Below, in pieces: positions 1 to 5,599 of a stretch of 5,599 nt of DNA. The first letter of the stretch is position 1. Every line of letters begins with the position of its first letter. Made by a program: the position numbers and the translations under genes. The DNA comes from Deltaproteobacteria bacterium (GTDB lineage: Bacteria; Desulfobacterota; Binatia; UBA12015), in the NCBI GenBank assembly GCA_003447545.1, contig DLYX01000472.1, positions 1 through 5,599 of the forward strand, read 5' to 3'. The notes beneath the pieces are model-generated. The model was given only the letters and a program-made list of their open reading frames with translations, was not told the DNA's origin and made no database searches.

Positions 1-242
<242 letters not shown>

Positions 243-243
<1 letters not shown>

Positions 244-279
244 AATCGTATGGTCCAAGTTTAACCTCGAACACGATCC
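243..279 (-). other. leader stem abutting the 16S 5' end
   Basis: On the minus strand GGATCGTGT (271-279) can pair with ATACGATTC (243-251) over nine positions, including two G-U wobbles. The loop is about 19 nt. The 3' arm ends at the estimated mature 16S 5' end. It could be a local fold that presents the 5' processing site. Alternatively, the same bases could pair with the 3' trailer in the long RNase III processing stem, which is outside the window. Confidence 0.4.
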
Positions 280-314
280 TAAACGGAACCCAACATAAGA
301 AACTCACTGGTTTG

Positions 315-335
315 CCGATCTCGCATCGAGATCGG
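315..335 (-). other. perfect 9-bp leader hairpin
   Basis: CCGATCTCG (327-335) and CGAGATCGG (315-323) are exact reverse complements separated by the trinucleotide ATG on the minus strand. It lies 15 nt downstream of boxA and about 70 nt before the 16S gene. It is not followed by a T run, so it is not an intrinsic terminator. It is most likely a structural element of the pre-16S leader, comparable in position to the structured region after boxA in other rrn leaders. As DNA it is also a near-perfect palindrome. Confidence 0.6.
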
Positions 336-349
336 TGCACTACTATTCA

Positions 350-362
350 GTTTTCAAAGACC
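350..362 (-). promoter_or_regulatory. rRNA antitermination boxA
   Basis: The minus strand reads GGTCTTTGAAAAC, continuing CTGAATAG-like. It matches the boxA class (TGCTCTTTGAAAA and relatives) that binds NusB/S10 and recruits the rRNA antitermination complex. Its place, about 105 nt upstream of 16S and just after a hairpin, is the classical rrn leader arrangement. The first part departs slightly from TGCTCTTTAACA, but the CTTTGAAAAC core is typical of many non-enteric bacteria. Confidence 0.75.
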
Positions 363-369
363 GACAAAT

Positions 370-386
370 TTCGCCTCACGGGCGAA
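370..386 (-). other. boxB-like hairpin at the predicted 5' end of the pre-rRNA
   Basis: TTCGCC (381-386) and GGCGAA (370-375) form a perfect 6-bp stem with a CGTGA loop, 7 nt upstream of boxA. This is the position of boxB in rrn leaders. The same strand can instead form CGGG-TTCG-CCCG (379-390), a short stem capped by UUCG, so the two folds exclude each other. If the promoter at 393-421 is right, transcription starts at about G387-G388 and the RNA begins almost directly with this hairpin. In that case the UUCG alternative would lack part of its 5' arm. Confidence 0.55.
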
Positions 387-392
387 CCCGGA

Positions 393-421
393 TCAATAGC
401 GAACCGGCATTTCCCTGTCAA
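393..421 (-). promoter_or_regulatory. predicted sigma-70-type rrn promoter
   Basis: On the minus strand there is a perfect -35 hexamer TTGACA (416-421), a 17-bp spacer, and a -10 hexamer TATTGA (393-398) that keeps the first three consensus bases. The bases after the -10 are TCCGGG, a GC-rich discriminator as expected for a growth-rate and ppGpp controlled rRNA promoter. The likely start is near 387, leaving a leader of about 145 nt before 16S. The -10 is only a 3/6 match, so the -35, the spacing and the position just before boxB/boxA carry the call. Confidence 0.6.
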
Positions 422-438
422 TGTCGTTCTTCTGCAAC

Positions 439-458
439 AACAAGGAGTTTTCCTTGTT
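439..458 (-). repeat. perfect 8-bp inverted repeat upstream of the rrn promoter
   Basis: AACAAGGA (minus strand, 451-458) and TCCTTGTT (439-446) are exact reverse complements around AAAC. The repeat sits 17 bp upstream of the TTGACA hexamer, roughly -52 to -71 from the predicted start. It could be a protein-binding site for rrn control. It could instead be a hairpin ending transcription that arrives from tyrS, but on the minus strand it is followed by GTTGCAG and not by a clean T run. On the plus strand it is followed by TTC, and no gene approaches from that side. Confidence 0.45.
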
Positions 459-491
459 TTCGGAGAAGATTCGCGCTGTCAGGGAGGAGAG

Positions 492-520
492 GCTTTAGCC
501 GCGGGGTTTAGCCTTTTCAA
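492..520 (-). promoter_or_regulatory. possible upstream tandem rrn promoter
   Basis: The minus strand has TTGAAA (515-520), a 17-bp spacer and TAAAGC (492-497). The upstream DNA is A/T-tract rich (an A8 run at 553-560 and a T5 run at 545-549), which could act like an UP element. Tandem promoters are common for rrn operons. The -10 matches consensus at only three positions, so this is a weak candidate. Confidence 0.25.
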
Positions 521-559
521 CTACCTTTAGCGGTAAAACCGTCGAAAAATGCTTTTTTT

Positions 560-1762
560 TCAGGGTTTCACCTGGATCTGAGCCAAACGGCGCTTCCCGA
601 CAGCCAAAAGCACGCCTTCGGTGGGCGCAATCGGAGCCAGCGGATCCTCCTGTACGACCCCCGCGAGCTTCACGGCACCCTGCCCGATCAGACGCTTGGC
701 TTCACCTCCCGACTTCGCAAAGCCAACGGCCACGAGGAGCCGGCCAAGGGTCAATTCCCCCTCGGCGGGCGTCTCCACCGTTCGCTCTTCGGGCTCAAAC
801 GCCTTGCGAGCCTGAAAGCGCTCTTCGAAATGACGCTGTGCGGCAGCCGCTGACTCGCTCCCATGGAAGCGCTCGACGATCTCGTGGGCGAGACGCTTCT
901 TGGCGTCCATGGGATGCAGCCCGTCGCTCAGAGCCGCGGCCAGGGCCCCCGGCGACGCGCTGAGCAGACCCTCATAGCGCAACATCAAATCGTCAGAAAT
1001 CGACATAAGCTTGCCGAAGACATCGGTAGCCGGGTCGGCAATCCCGATCGCATTCCCGAGAGATTTGCTCATTTTCTTCTCACCATCGGTGCCCTCGAGC
1101 AGCGGCATCGTGAGAACCACTTGCGGCGCAGAATCGTACCCGCGCTGAACCTCGCGGCCTACGAGAAGGTTGAAGCTCTGGTCACTACCGCCGACCTCCA
1201 CATCCGCCCGAAGCGCCACGGAGTCGTAAGCCTGCACAAGTGGGTAGAGAAATTCATGAATGCCGATCGCACGACCGCTCGCGAGACGCTTGGCGAAATC
1301 ATCACGCTCGACCATGCGCGCCACGGTCATATGCCCGCATAGCCGGATCATGTCGGCAGCGGTCATCTTGTCCATCCACTCGGAATTGAACCGGACTTCC
1401 GTCTTCTCCCTGTCGAGAATCCGAAACACCTGCTCCTCATAGGTCGTCGCGTTTTCGCGGACCTGCTCCCGGGTCAATGCCACCCGTGTCTCCGACTTGC
1501 CCGTAGGGTCGCCGATCATTCCGGTAAAATCGCCGATCAGGAAAATCACCTGATGTCCGAGTTGCTGAAATTCGGCCAGCTTGTGGATCACCACGGCATG
1601 CCCGAGATGCAGATCCGGCGCCGATGGATCCGCACCGAATTTGATGCGTAGGGGCCGATCCTCGGCAACAGCCTTGGCCAGTTTTTTCTCGAGCGCTCCG
1701 GCGGGCAAGATCTCGATCGCCCCGCGACAGAGAATATCCATCTGTTCCTGAACCGGAATCAT
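560..1762 (-). CDS. tyrS: tyrosyl-tRNA synthetase (TyrRS)
   Basis: This class I aminoacyl-tRNA synthetase charges tRNA-Tyr with tyrosine using ATP in the cytoplasm. The protein has 400 residues, normal for the KMSKS-bearing (TyrZ-like) bacterial form. The catalytic Rossmann domain carries the HIGH-type motif HLGH at 52-55 and [17 protein letters not shown] at 77-93. Tyrosine-pocket elements are YPLVQAYD at 173-180 and GGSDQ at 191-195, and the KMSKS loop is at 230-234. The C-terminal S4-like RNA-binding domain spans about 337-398. The ATG overlaps the ymdB stop by 4 nt (ATGA, 1759-1762), and AAGGG lies 5 nt upstream of it, so translation is probably coupled to ymdB. It is the last protein gene before the rRNA operon, and no convincing terminator follows. 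No T-box or other riboswitch is visible upstream. All key motifs are intact. Confidence 0.97.
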   Translation of the reverse strand: MIPVQEQMDILCRGAIEILPAGALEKKLAKAVAEDRPLRIKFGADPSAPDLHLGHAVVIHKLAEFQQLGHQVIFLIGDFTGMIGDPTGKSETRVALTREQVRENATTYEEQVFRILDREKTEVRFNSEWMDKMTAADMIRLCGHMTVARMVERDDFAKRLASGRAIGIHEFLYPLVQAYDSVALRADVEVGGSDQSFNLLVGREVQRGYDSAPQVVLTMPLLEGTDGEKKMSKSLGNAIGIADPATDVFGKLMSISDDLMLRYEGLLSASPGALAAALSDGLHPMDAKKRLAHEIVERFHGSESAAAAQRHFEERFQARKAFEPEERTVETPAEGELTLGRLLVAVGFAKSGGEAKRLIGQGAVKLAGVVQEDPLAPIAPTEGVLLAVGKRRLAQIQVKP

Positions 1763-2544
1763 CCTTTCCCTTTCTGCTGCAAACGACGGATCGCATGCGC
1801 CTTGCCGGTCGCGGGTTCAATATCCACAAAAACGCCCTGGAGCAGGACGGGACCATTAGCCACTTCGAACCGCGCGGGCCGCTGCGAGAGGAACCGCTCG
1901 ATCACATCCTCGCGACGCATTCCGATCACCGAGCGGGTTGGCCCACACATGCCAGCATCCGTCAAAAACCCTGTGCCTTCGGGCAAAATCTTCTCATCGG
2001 CTGTCTGAATATGGGTATGCGAGCCGACCACCAGCGATACCTGACCATCGAGATACCAGCCCATCGCGGCCTTCTCCGATGTTGTCTCCGCATGCATGTC
2101 CACCACCACCACATCCGCTTGTTCTCGAAGCGATTCGAGGGCTCGATCTGCGGCCCGAAACGGACAATCAAAGTCGCCCATGAAGACGCGGCCTATCAGG
2201 TTCACGACACCGACTCGCGTTCCGTCGCGCGCCGTGACTGCCGTCCAGCCTCGGCCCGGATTGTTCTGGGGAAAGTTCGCCGGACGAATCAGGCGAGGCT
2301 CCTCTTCGAGTACGGGTTCGATCGAGCGATGCCGCCAGATATGATTTCCGGTCGTCAGCACATCCACGCCCGCATCGAGCAATTCGTCGACACCGTTCGG
2401 GTCGATGCCCCGACCTCCGCTGGCATTTTCCCCGTTGGCGACCACACAATCAACGTCCTCGGCCGCGCGAATGGAACGAAGCTCCTGCCGGATCAACTGA
2501 CGCGTGGCTCGGCCAAAAATATCCCCCAGATATAGTATCCGCAT
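1759..2544 (-). CDS. ymdB: YmdB family metallophosphoesterase (TIGR00282)
   Basis: This is a 261-residue calcineurin-like phosphoesterase of the YmdB family, the usual length. The metal and catalytic residues described for the Bacillus protein are all present: D8 (GDIFGR), E39 and N40 (NGENASGG), N67 and H68 (TTGNHIW), H151 ([10 protein letters not shown]), and H176 and H178 ([10 protein letters not shown]). The Bacillus protein is a dinuclear-metal phosphodiesterase that hydrolyses 2',3'-cAMP and affects biofilm and motility decisions, and its gene often lies beside rny. The physiological substrate in this organism is unknown. The start ATG lies 12 nt after the rny stop and has no strong Shine-Dalgarno, so reinitiation after rny is likely. 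It overlaps tyrS by 4 nt. The position suggests a role linked to RNA turnover, for instance removal of cyclic nucleotide products of RNA decay, but that is inference. Confidence 0.93.
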   Translation of the reverse strand: MRILYLGDIFGRATRQLIRQELRSIRAAEDVDCVVANGENASGGRGIDPNGVDELLDAGVDVLTTGNHIWRHRSIEPVLEEEPRLIRPANFPQNNPGRGWTAVTARDGTRVGVVNLIGRVFMGDFDCPFRAADRALESLREQADVVVVDMHAETTSEKAAMGWYLDGQVSLVVGSHTHIQTADEKILPEGTGFLTDAGMCGPTRSVIGMRREDVIERFLSQRPARFEVANGPVLLQGVFVDIEPATGKAHAIRRLQQKGKG

Positions 2545-2556
2545 GATCGATGGAGC

Positions 2557-4119
2557 CTAGCGTGCAACGTCGCTCGCGCGAGTCTCGCGAATGACAGTCA
2601 CCTTGATCTGACCGGGGTACGTCAGTTCTTCCTCCACGCGCCGAGCGATATCCCGAGCCATCGCCGCCGCGCGATCGTCATCAACCTTGGCAGGCACGAC
2701 AAAAACTCGGACCTCACGGCCCGCCTGAACAGCGAACGAACGCGTCACACCATCATAGCTGCCCGAAATCTTCTCGAGTTCGTCGAGTCGCTCGACGTAA
2801 CTCTCCAGAACCTCGCGTCGAGCGCCCGGGCGCGCCCCGGACAGCGCATCAGCGGCATCGACCAGTGGCGCGAGGATGGTCTCGCATTTTACTTCCTCGT
2901 GATGAGCGGCAATCGCATTGCAGACCTTCGACGACTCGCCATATTTCCGAGCGATATCGGCCCCGATCAGCGCGTGGGAGCCCTCGACCTCGTGGGTAAG
3001 CGATTTGCCGATATCGTGCAGCAGAGCCGCCCGGCGGGCCTGTTTCACATTCAAACCGAGCTCGGCCGCCATCAGGCCGCAAATGAAGGAGGCCTCAATG
3101 GAGTGCGCCAGCACGTTCTGTCCATAGCTGTAACGGTAGCGGAGCATCCCCAGAAGTTTCACGATCTCCTGATGAACGCCGTGCACACCGGCCTCGAACA
3201 GAGCCTTCTGCCCAGCTTCCTTGACCGTCGCCTCAACGTCCTTTTCCGATTTCCGCACGACCTCTTCGATACGGCCCGGGTGGATCCTCCCATCCGAAAG
3301 CAGCTTTTCGACAGCAATCTTCGCAATTTCCCGCCGCACAGGATTATGGCAGGAGATCACGACGGTCTCGGGGGTATCATCGATGATCAGATCAACCCCG
3401 GTGGCCGCCTCGATCGCCCGAATATTTCGACCTTCTCGGCCGATCAGCCGGCCCTTCATATCATCCGATGGCAACGAAACGATCGAGATGGAGCGTTCGG
3501 CGACCCACTCCCCGGCCAGACGAGCGATCGACTGCGCGACGATCTTCTTGGCCCGGCGCTCGCCGTCCTCGCGCGCCTCCTCCTCGATCTGCCGGATCCG
3601 GCGCCCTGCCTGAAGCTTTGCCTCTTCGCTGATTTCGGCAACCAGCGCCTGCTTGGCTTCTTCCCGGGTGAGGCCGGCAGCTCGCTCGAGAGAGTTCCGG
3701 GTTTGCTCGATCGCGGCGGCCAACTCGTCGCGCTCCTGGCTCAGAGTCGCGCTCTCCTCTTCGGCTGCCGACTCGCGCTTGGCAATCTCGCGTTCCCGGT
3801 TCTCAACCTTGTTCCCGCGCCGCTCGAGATCGACCTCCAGGCTGCCGAGCTTCTTCTCGGTCGCCTGAATCTGCTGACGTTTGGCGCGAACCTCTTCATC
3901 GAGAGACTCTCGTGCCCGGCCTGCGTCGTCCCTGGCAGCCATCTGAGCTTCCTTGCGAATCGAGTCTGCCTCGCGCTCTGCCTGATGCAACGCCTGCTCT
4001 GCCGATGCGAGAGCCTCGGAGGCTGCCCGGCGCGACTGTCGCCGCCGAATCAGGGAAAAACCCCCGGCGATCAATGCTGCGACGAAAAATCCGATGATTC
4101 CTGCCGGCAAACTATCCAA
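2557..4119 (-). CDS. rny: ribonuclease Y (membrane-anchored endoribonuclease)
   Basis: RNase Y starts bulk mRNA decay by endonucleolytic cleavage at the inner face of the membrane. With the TTG start at 4119 the protein has 520 residues, close to the family's usual 510-525. Numbering from that start, there is an N-terminal membrane segment at about 7-24 (from GIIGFFVAALIAGG), a long charged coiled coil at about 35-205, and a KH domain with the RNA-binding loop IGREGRN (226-232). The HD domain has its AHS histidine at 339, the catalytic pair H368-D369 (LLHDIGKS), HH at 406-407, and D421 in VDAADALSGARPG. An upstream GTG at 4158 would add 13 mostly polar residues but lacks a ribosome binding site, whereas the TTG has GGAG 6 nt upstream. 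The gene is the head of a tight rny-ymdB-tyrS run. Confidence 0.96.
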   Translation of the reverse strand: MDSLPAGIIGFFVAALIAGGFSLIRRRQSRRAASEALASAEQALHQAEREADSIRKEAQMAARDDAGRARESLDEEVRAKRQQIQATEKKLGSLEVDLERRGNKVENREREIAKRESAAEEESATLSQERDELAAAIEQTRNSLERAAGLTREEAKQALVAEISEEAKLQAGRRIRQIEEEAREDGERRAKKIVAQSIARLAGEWVAERSISIVSLPSDDMKGRLIGREGRNIRAIEAATGVDLIIDDTPETVVISCHNPVRREIAKIAVEKLLSDGRIHPGRIEEVVRKSEKDVEATVKEAGQKALFEAGVHGVHQEIVKLLGMLRYRYSYGQNVLAHSIEASFICGLMAAELGLNVKQARRAALLHDIGKSLTHEVEGSHALIGADIARKYGESSKVCNAIAAHHEEVKCETILAPLVDAADALSGARPGARREVLESYVERLDELEKISGSYDGVTRSFAVQAGREVRVFVVPAKVDDDRAAAMARDIARRVEEELTYPGQIKVTVIRETRASDVAR

Positions 4120-4259
4120 TTTCCACTCCAGACTGCGCCTACTGGCGAACCGCGTCACCCTGGGGCTGGCGGAAAACTTAAGATGTTGGGGACTTCCATT
4201 GACGACCCTCGATCGGCGGCCCTCCCCCCACCTAAGCTATGGACCCTCAGCGTCAAGAG
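4120..4259 (-). other. non-coding gap between ftsY and rny
   Basis: These 140 nt form the only sizeable gap in an otherwise compact gene run. On the minus strand it contains GGTGGGGGGAGGG (about 4220-4232), two copies of GAGGGTC (4207-4213 and 4243-4249), TTAAG (4176-4180) and a small CGCC-AGTA-GGCG hairpin (4137-4148) just before the rny Shine-Dalgarno. A TTGACG hexamer (4252-4257) follows the ftsY stop, but no matching -10 was found. In related genomes the region upstream of rny may carry zapA, a 5-formyltetrahydrofolate cyclo-ligase gene or 6S RNA. None of these could be recognised here, and the gap is shorter than a typical 6S RNA (~180 nt). It is most likely the rny 5' UTR. Confidence 0.5.
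4124..4130 (-). promoter_or_regulatory. rny Shine-Dalgarno supporting the TTG start
   Basis: The minus strand reads TGGAGTG with GGAG at 4126-4129, then 6 nt to the TTG at 4117-4119. The next membrane-segment residues follow within a few codons, as in other RNase Y proteins. The competing GTG at 4156-4158 is preceded by GCCCCAGG, which has no usable spacing. Confidence 0.55.
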
Positions 4260-5345
4260 TCAAGCCGAGGCCAGTTTGTTTGCGGGGAGAAGCCCGTCAA
4301 CAAATGCCTCCGGCACGAAGTTCTGCAGATCCTCGGCGCCCTCGCCCAAACCCACGTAGCGCACCGGGGCTCCGAGTTCGTGACGCACCGCGATCGTCAT
4401 GCCGCCACGCGCCGAACCATCGAGTTTGGTGAGGATGACACCGGTAATCGGCACGATCTCCGCGAAGGCCCTCGCCTGCGCAAGCGCATTCTGCCCCGTG
4501 GTCGCATCCAGAACGAGCAGCACTTCGTGGGGAGCGTCGGGTACAACGCGCCCCAGAATCCGACTCACCTTGCGCAACTCCTCCATCAAATTGACCTTGG
4601 TATGCAGGCGCCCCGCGGTATCGACGAGCACGACGTCCACGTTACGCGCCTCGGCAGCCTTCATCCCGTCGAACGCGACCGACGAAGGATCGGCACCAAG
4701 ATCCTGCCGCACAATTTCCGCACCCGTACGCTCGGCCCAAACCGCCAACTGATCGGCAGCCGCCGCACGAAAGGTATCGCCGGCAACCAGCAATACCTTT
4801 CGGCCGGCGGCTGCGTGGCGAGCCGCCAGTTTGCCGATCGAAGTTGTCTTGCCCACCCCATTGACGCCAACGACCAGTTGAACCCACGGCCGCTTGGGCA
4901 AGATCTCCGGCTCCGGGACAGGATCCCCCAACAGGGCGCGGATCTCGTGCCGCAATGCCTCCTCGACGACCGTCGCATCGGCATCTGCGGGCACCTTGGC
5001 GCGAACTGCAGCGACCAGATGACCAGCCGGGCCGACGCCGACGTCGCTCGCGATGAGGATTTCCTCGAGGCCCTCAAAGAGCGCCGCATCTGCCCCACCA
5101 CCCGACAGCAGGGAGCGCAAGCGCCCCGCGAGGGCACCCTGGCTCTTGGCCAAACCACGAGCAAAGGGGTCGACAACAGGTACAGAGACCGCAGACGGGG
5201 GGCCAATTTCCTCGTCCTCCCGTGCCCCGCCCTCTGGCACGACCGGTGCAGTCGAGCCAGCACGCAACTCCCGCACCAAGGCGGCGATAAGCACCAGGAG
5301 CCATAAAGCCCCCCAAAGTAAGAGCGAAAACGGGATATCTGCCAT
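4260..5345 (-). CDS. ftsY: signal recognition particle receptor FtsY
   Basis: FtsY is the SRP-family GTPase that docks SRP-ribosome complexes at the membrane for co-translational insertion of inner-membrane proteins. The 361-residue protein has a short acidic linker (about 30-60), the helical N domain (about 62-140) and the NG GTPase domain. GTPase motifs are G1 GVNGVGKTT at 160-168, G2 DTFRAAAADQL at 190-200, G3 DTAGR at 242-246, G4 TKLD at 306-309 and the closing GLGEG at 332-336. The DTFRAAA sequence and GLGEGAEDLQNF end are FtsY-type and not Ffh-type, and there is no M domain. Unusually, residues 5-24 are a hydrophobic stretch (FSLLLWGALWLLVLIAALV followed by RELR), which predicts a real membrane anchor in place of the long soluble A domain of E. 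coli. The ATG is 8 nt after the smc stop, with only a weak ribosome binding site, so coupling to smc is likely. Confidence 0.96.
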   Translation of the reverse strand: MADIPFSLLLWGALWLLVLIAALVRELRAGSTAPVVPEGGAREDEEIGPPSAVSVPVVDPFARGLAKSQGALAGRLRSLLSGGGADAALFEGLEEILIASDVGVGPAGHLVAAVRAKVPADADATVVEEALRHEIRALLGDPVPEPEILPKRPWVQLVVGVNGVGKTTSIGKLAARHAAAGRKVLLVAGDTFRAAAADQLAVWAERTGAEIVRQDLGADPSSVAFDGMKAAEARNVDVVLVDTAGRLHTKVNLMEELRKVSRILGRVVPDAPHEVLLVLDATTGQNALAQARAFAEIVPITGVILTKLDGSARGGMTIAVRHELGAPVRYVGLGEGAEDLQNFVPEAFVDGLLPANKLASA

Positions 5346-5353
5346 CGTCTGCG

Positions 5354-5599
5354 TCAGGCCGACGCGGCCATTCCGTCGGTCGCTACCCGCGCCGCCTCTT
5401 CGACCTCAACGGACACGATCTGGGAAACGCCCGCCTCGGGCATCGTCACGCCGTAGAGCGAATCCGACTGCTCCATCGTGCGTTGTTTGTGAGTGATGAT
5501 GAGGAACTGCGTATCCGCACTCATGCGCTTCAACAGAGCGCTGAAACGACCCACATTCGCATCATCCAACGGTGCGTCCACCTCGTCCAGCAAGCAGAA
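5354..5599 (-). CDS. smc: chromosome segregation protein SMC, C-terminal end (5' part outside window)
   Basis: Only the last 81 codons are present; the gene runs off the right edge. The piece begins within the Walker B motif of the C-terminal ATPase head ([13 protein letters not shown]), where the D and E of DE bind Mg-ATP and drive hydrolysis. It continues through the D-loop (LDDANVGRF), the Q-F-L-I-I-T-H-K strand with the H-switch histidine, and the SMC-typical [19 protein letters not shown] segment. SMC forms the ring-shaped condensin with ScpA and ScpB that compacts and separates chromosomes. Wording such as [18 protein letters not shown] fits bacterial SMC rather than RecF, RecN or UvrA ATPases. 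The stop lies 8 nt before ftsY, so the two are probably co-transcribed. The last ~20 residues ([15 protein letters not shown]) are a non-conserved tail. Confidence 0.93.
   Translation of the reverse strand, partial: FCLLDEVDAPLDDANVGRFSALLKRMSADTQFLIITHKQRTMEQSDSLYGVTMPEAGVSQIVSVEVEEAARVATDGMAASA

Larger units (their letters stand above)
244..559 (-). other. tyrS-16S intergenic region and rRNA leader
   Basis: This 316-nt stretch has no credible gene. It is visibly more AT-rich than the surrounding coding DNA. In the direction of transcription it holds an A8/T5 tract just after the tyrS stop, a possible weak upstream promoter (492-520), a perfect inverted repeat (439-458), the best rrn promoter candidate (393-421), a hairpin at the predicted transcript start (370-386), a boxA site (350-362), a perfect 9-bp hairpin (315-335), and a longer stem (243-279) that ends at the mature 16S 5' end. 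The individual elements are listed separately. No tRNA and no small ORF with a ribosome binding site was recognised. Confidence 0.8.

Noticed and set aside
490..515. Intrinsic terminator facing right (AGGCT ... AGCCTTTTC on the plus strand)
   Set aside because: The stem is only 5 bp with a long loop, and no plus-strand gene exists upstream to be terminated.
1795..2535. Plus-strand open frame of 246 codons
   Set aside because: It is antisense to ymdB, which has all its metal-binding residues. No family resemblance was seen.
4207..4249. G-quadruplex from the G runs in the ftsY-rny gap
   Set aside because: The runs are separated by long loops of about 11-14 nt, so a stable quadruplex is doubtful.
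4223..4257. Promoter starting at TTGACG after the ftsY stop
   Set aside because: The -35 is 5/6 but nothing resembling a -10 hexamer lies 16-18 bp downstream on the minus strand.
2899..4359. Plus-strand open frame of 486 codons
   Set aside because: It lies antisense to rny and the end of ftsY, shows no recognisable domain, has no good ribosome binding site, and is explained by the codon bias of the GC-rich minus-strand genes.
4239..5306. Plus-strand open frame of 355 codons
   Set aside because: It is fully antisense to ftsY, whose GTPase motifs are all intact. The translation is rich in R, Q, H and P without any motif, so it is a shadow.

Overview
The window is a single co-oriented block in which everything is transcribed on the minus strand, from right to left. 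In transcription order it holds the C-terminal end of smc (cut by the right edge), a complete ftsY, a complete rny (RNase Y), a complete ymdB-type phosphodiesterase gene, a complete tyrS, an rRNA leader, and the first ~240 nt of a 16S rRNA gene (cut by the left edge). There are no mobile elements, CRISPR arrays, tRNAs or prophage genes. The long plus-strand open frames are antisense shadows of the real GC-rich genes.

Organism: a GC-rich Gram-negative-type bacterium. RNase Y next to a YmdB-family protein, upstream of tyrS and an rRNA operon, is an arrangement I associate with the former Deltaproteobacteria and relatives (Desulfobacterota, Myxococcota, Binatota-like lineages). Parts of the 16S fragment (the V2 stretch at about 50-120) look superficially alphaproteobacterial. 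However, Alphaproteobacteria normally use RNase E rather than RNase Y, so I favour a deep proteobacterial or Desulfobacterota-like lineage. This is inference; the rest of the 16S gene would settle it.

Layout: 5354-5599 is the SMC tail (Walker B, D-loop, H-switch). After 8 nt comes ftsY (4260-5345), the SRP receptor GTPase, here with a predicted N-terminal membrane segment. A 140-nt non-coding gap (4120-4259) precedes rny (2557-4119, probably starting at TTG). After 12 nt comes ymdB (1759-2544), which overlaps tyrS (560-1762) by 4 nt (ATGA). The 316-nt non-coding stretch 244-559 holds a likely rrn promoter (TTGACA, 17 bp, TATTGA), a hairpin at the predicted 5' end of the pre-rRNA, a boxA antitermination site, several inverted repeats, and the 16S start near 243.

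The genes are housekeeping functions of information flow and cell organisation: chromosome segregation (SMC), co-translational membrane targeting (FtsY), membrane-attached mRNA decay (RNase Y, with YmdB as a possible accessory phosphodiesterase), tRNA charging (TyrRS) and ribosome production (rrn). I see no novel system. The points worth a second look are the membrane-anchored FtsY, the architecture of the rRNA leader, the lack of a convincing terminator between tyrS and rrn, the gap upstream of rny, and an unusual substitution in a normally conserved 16S motif.
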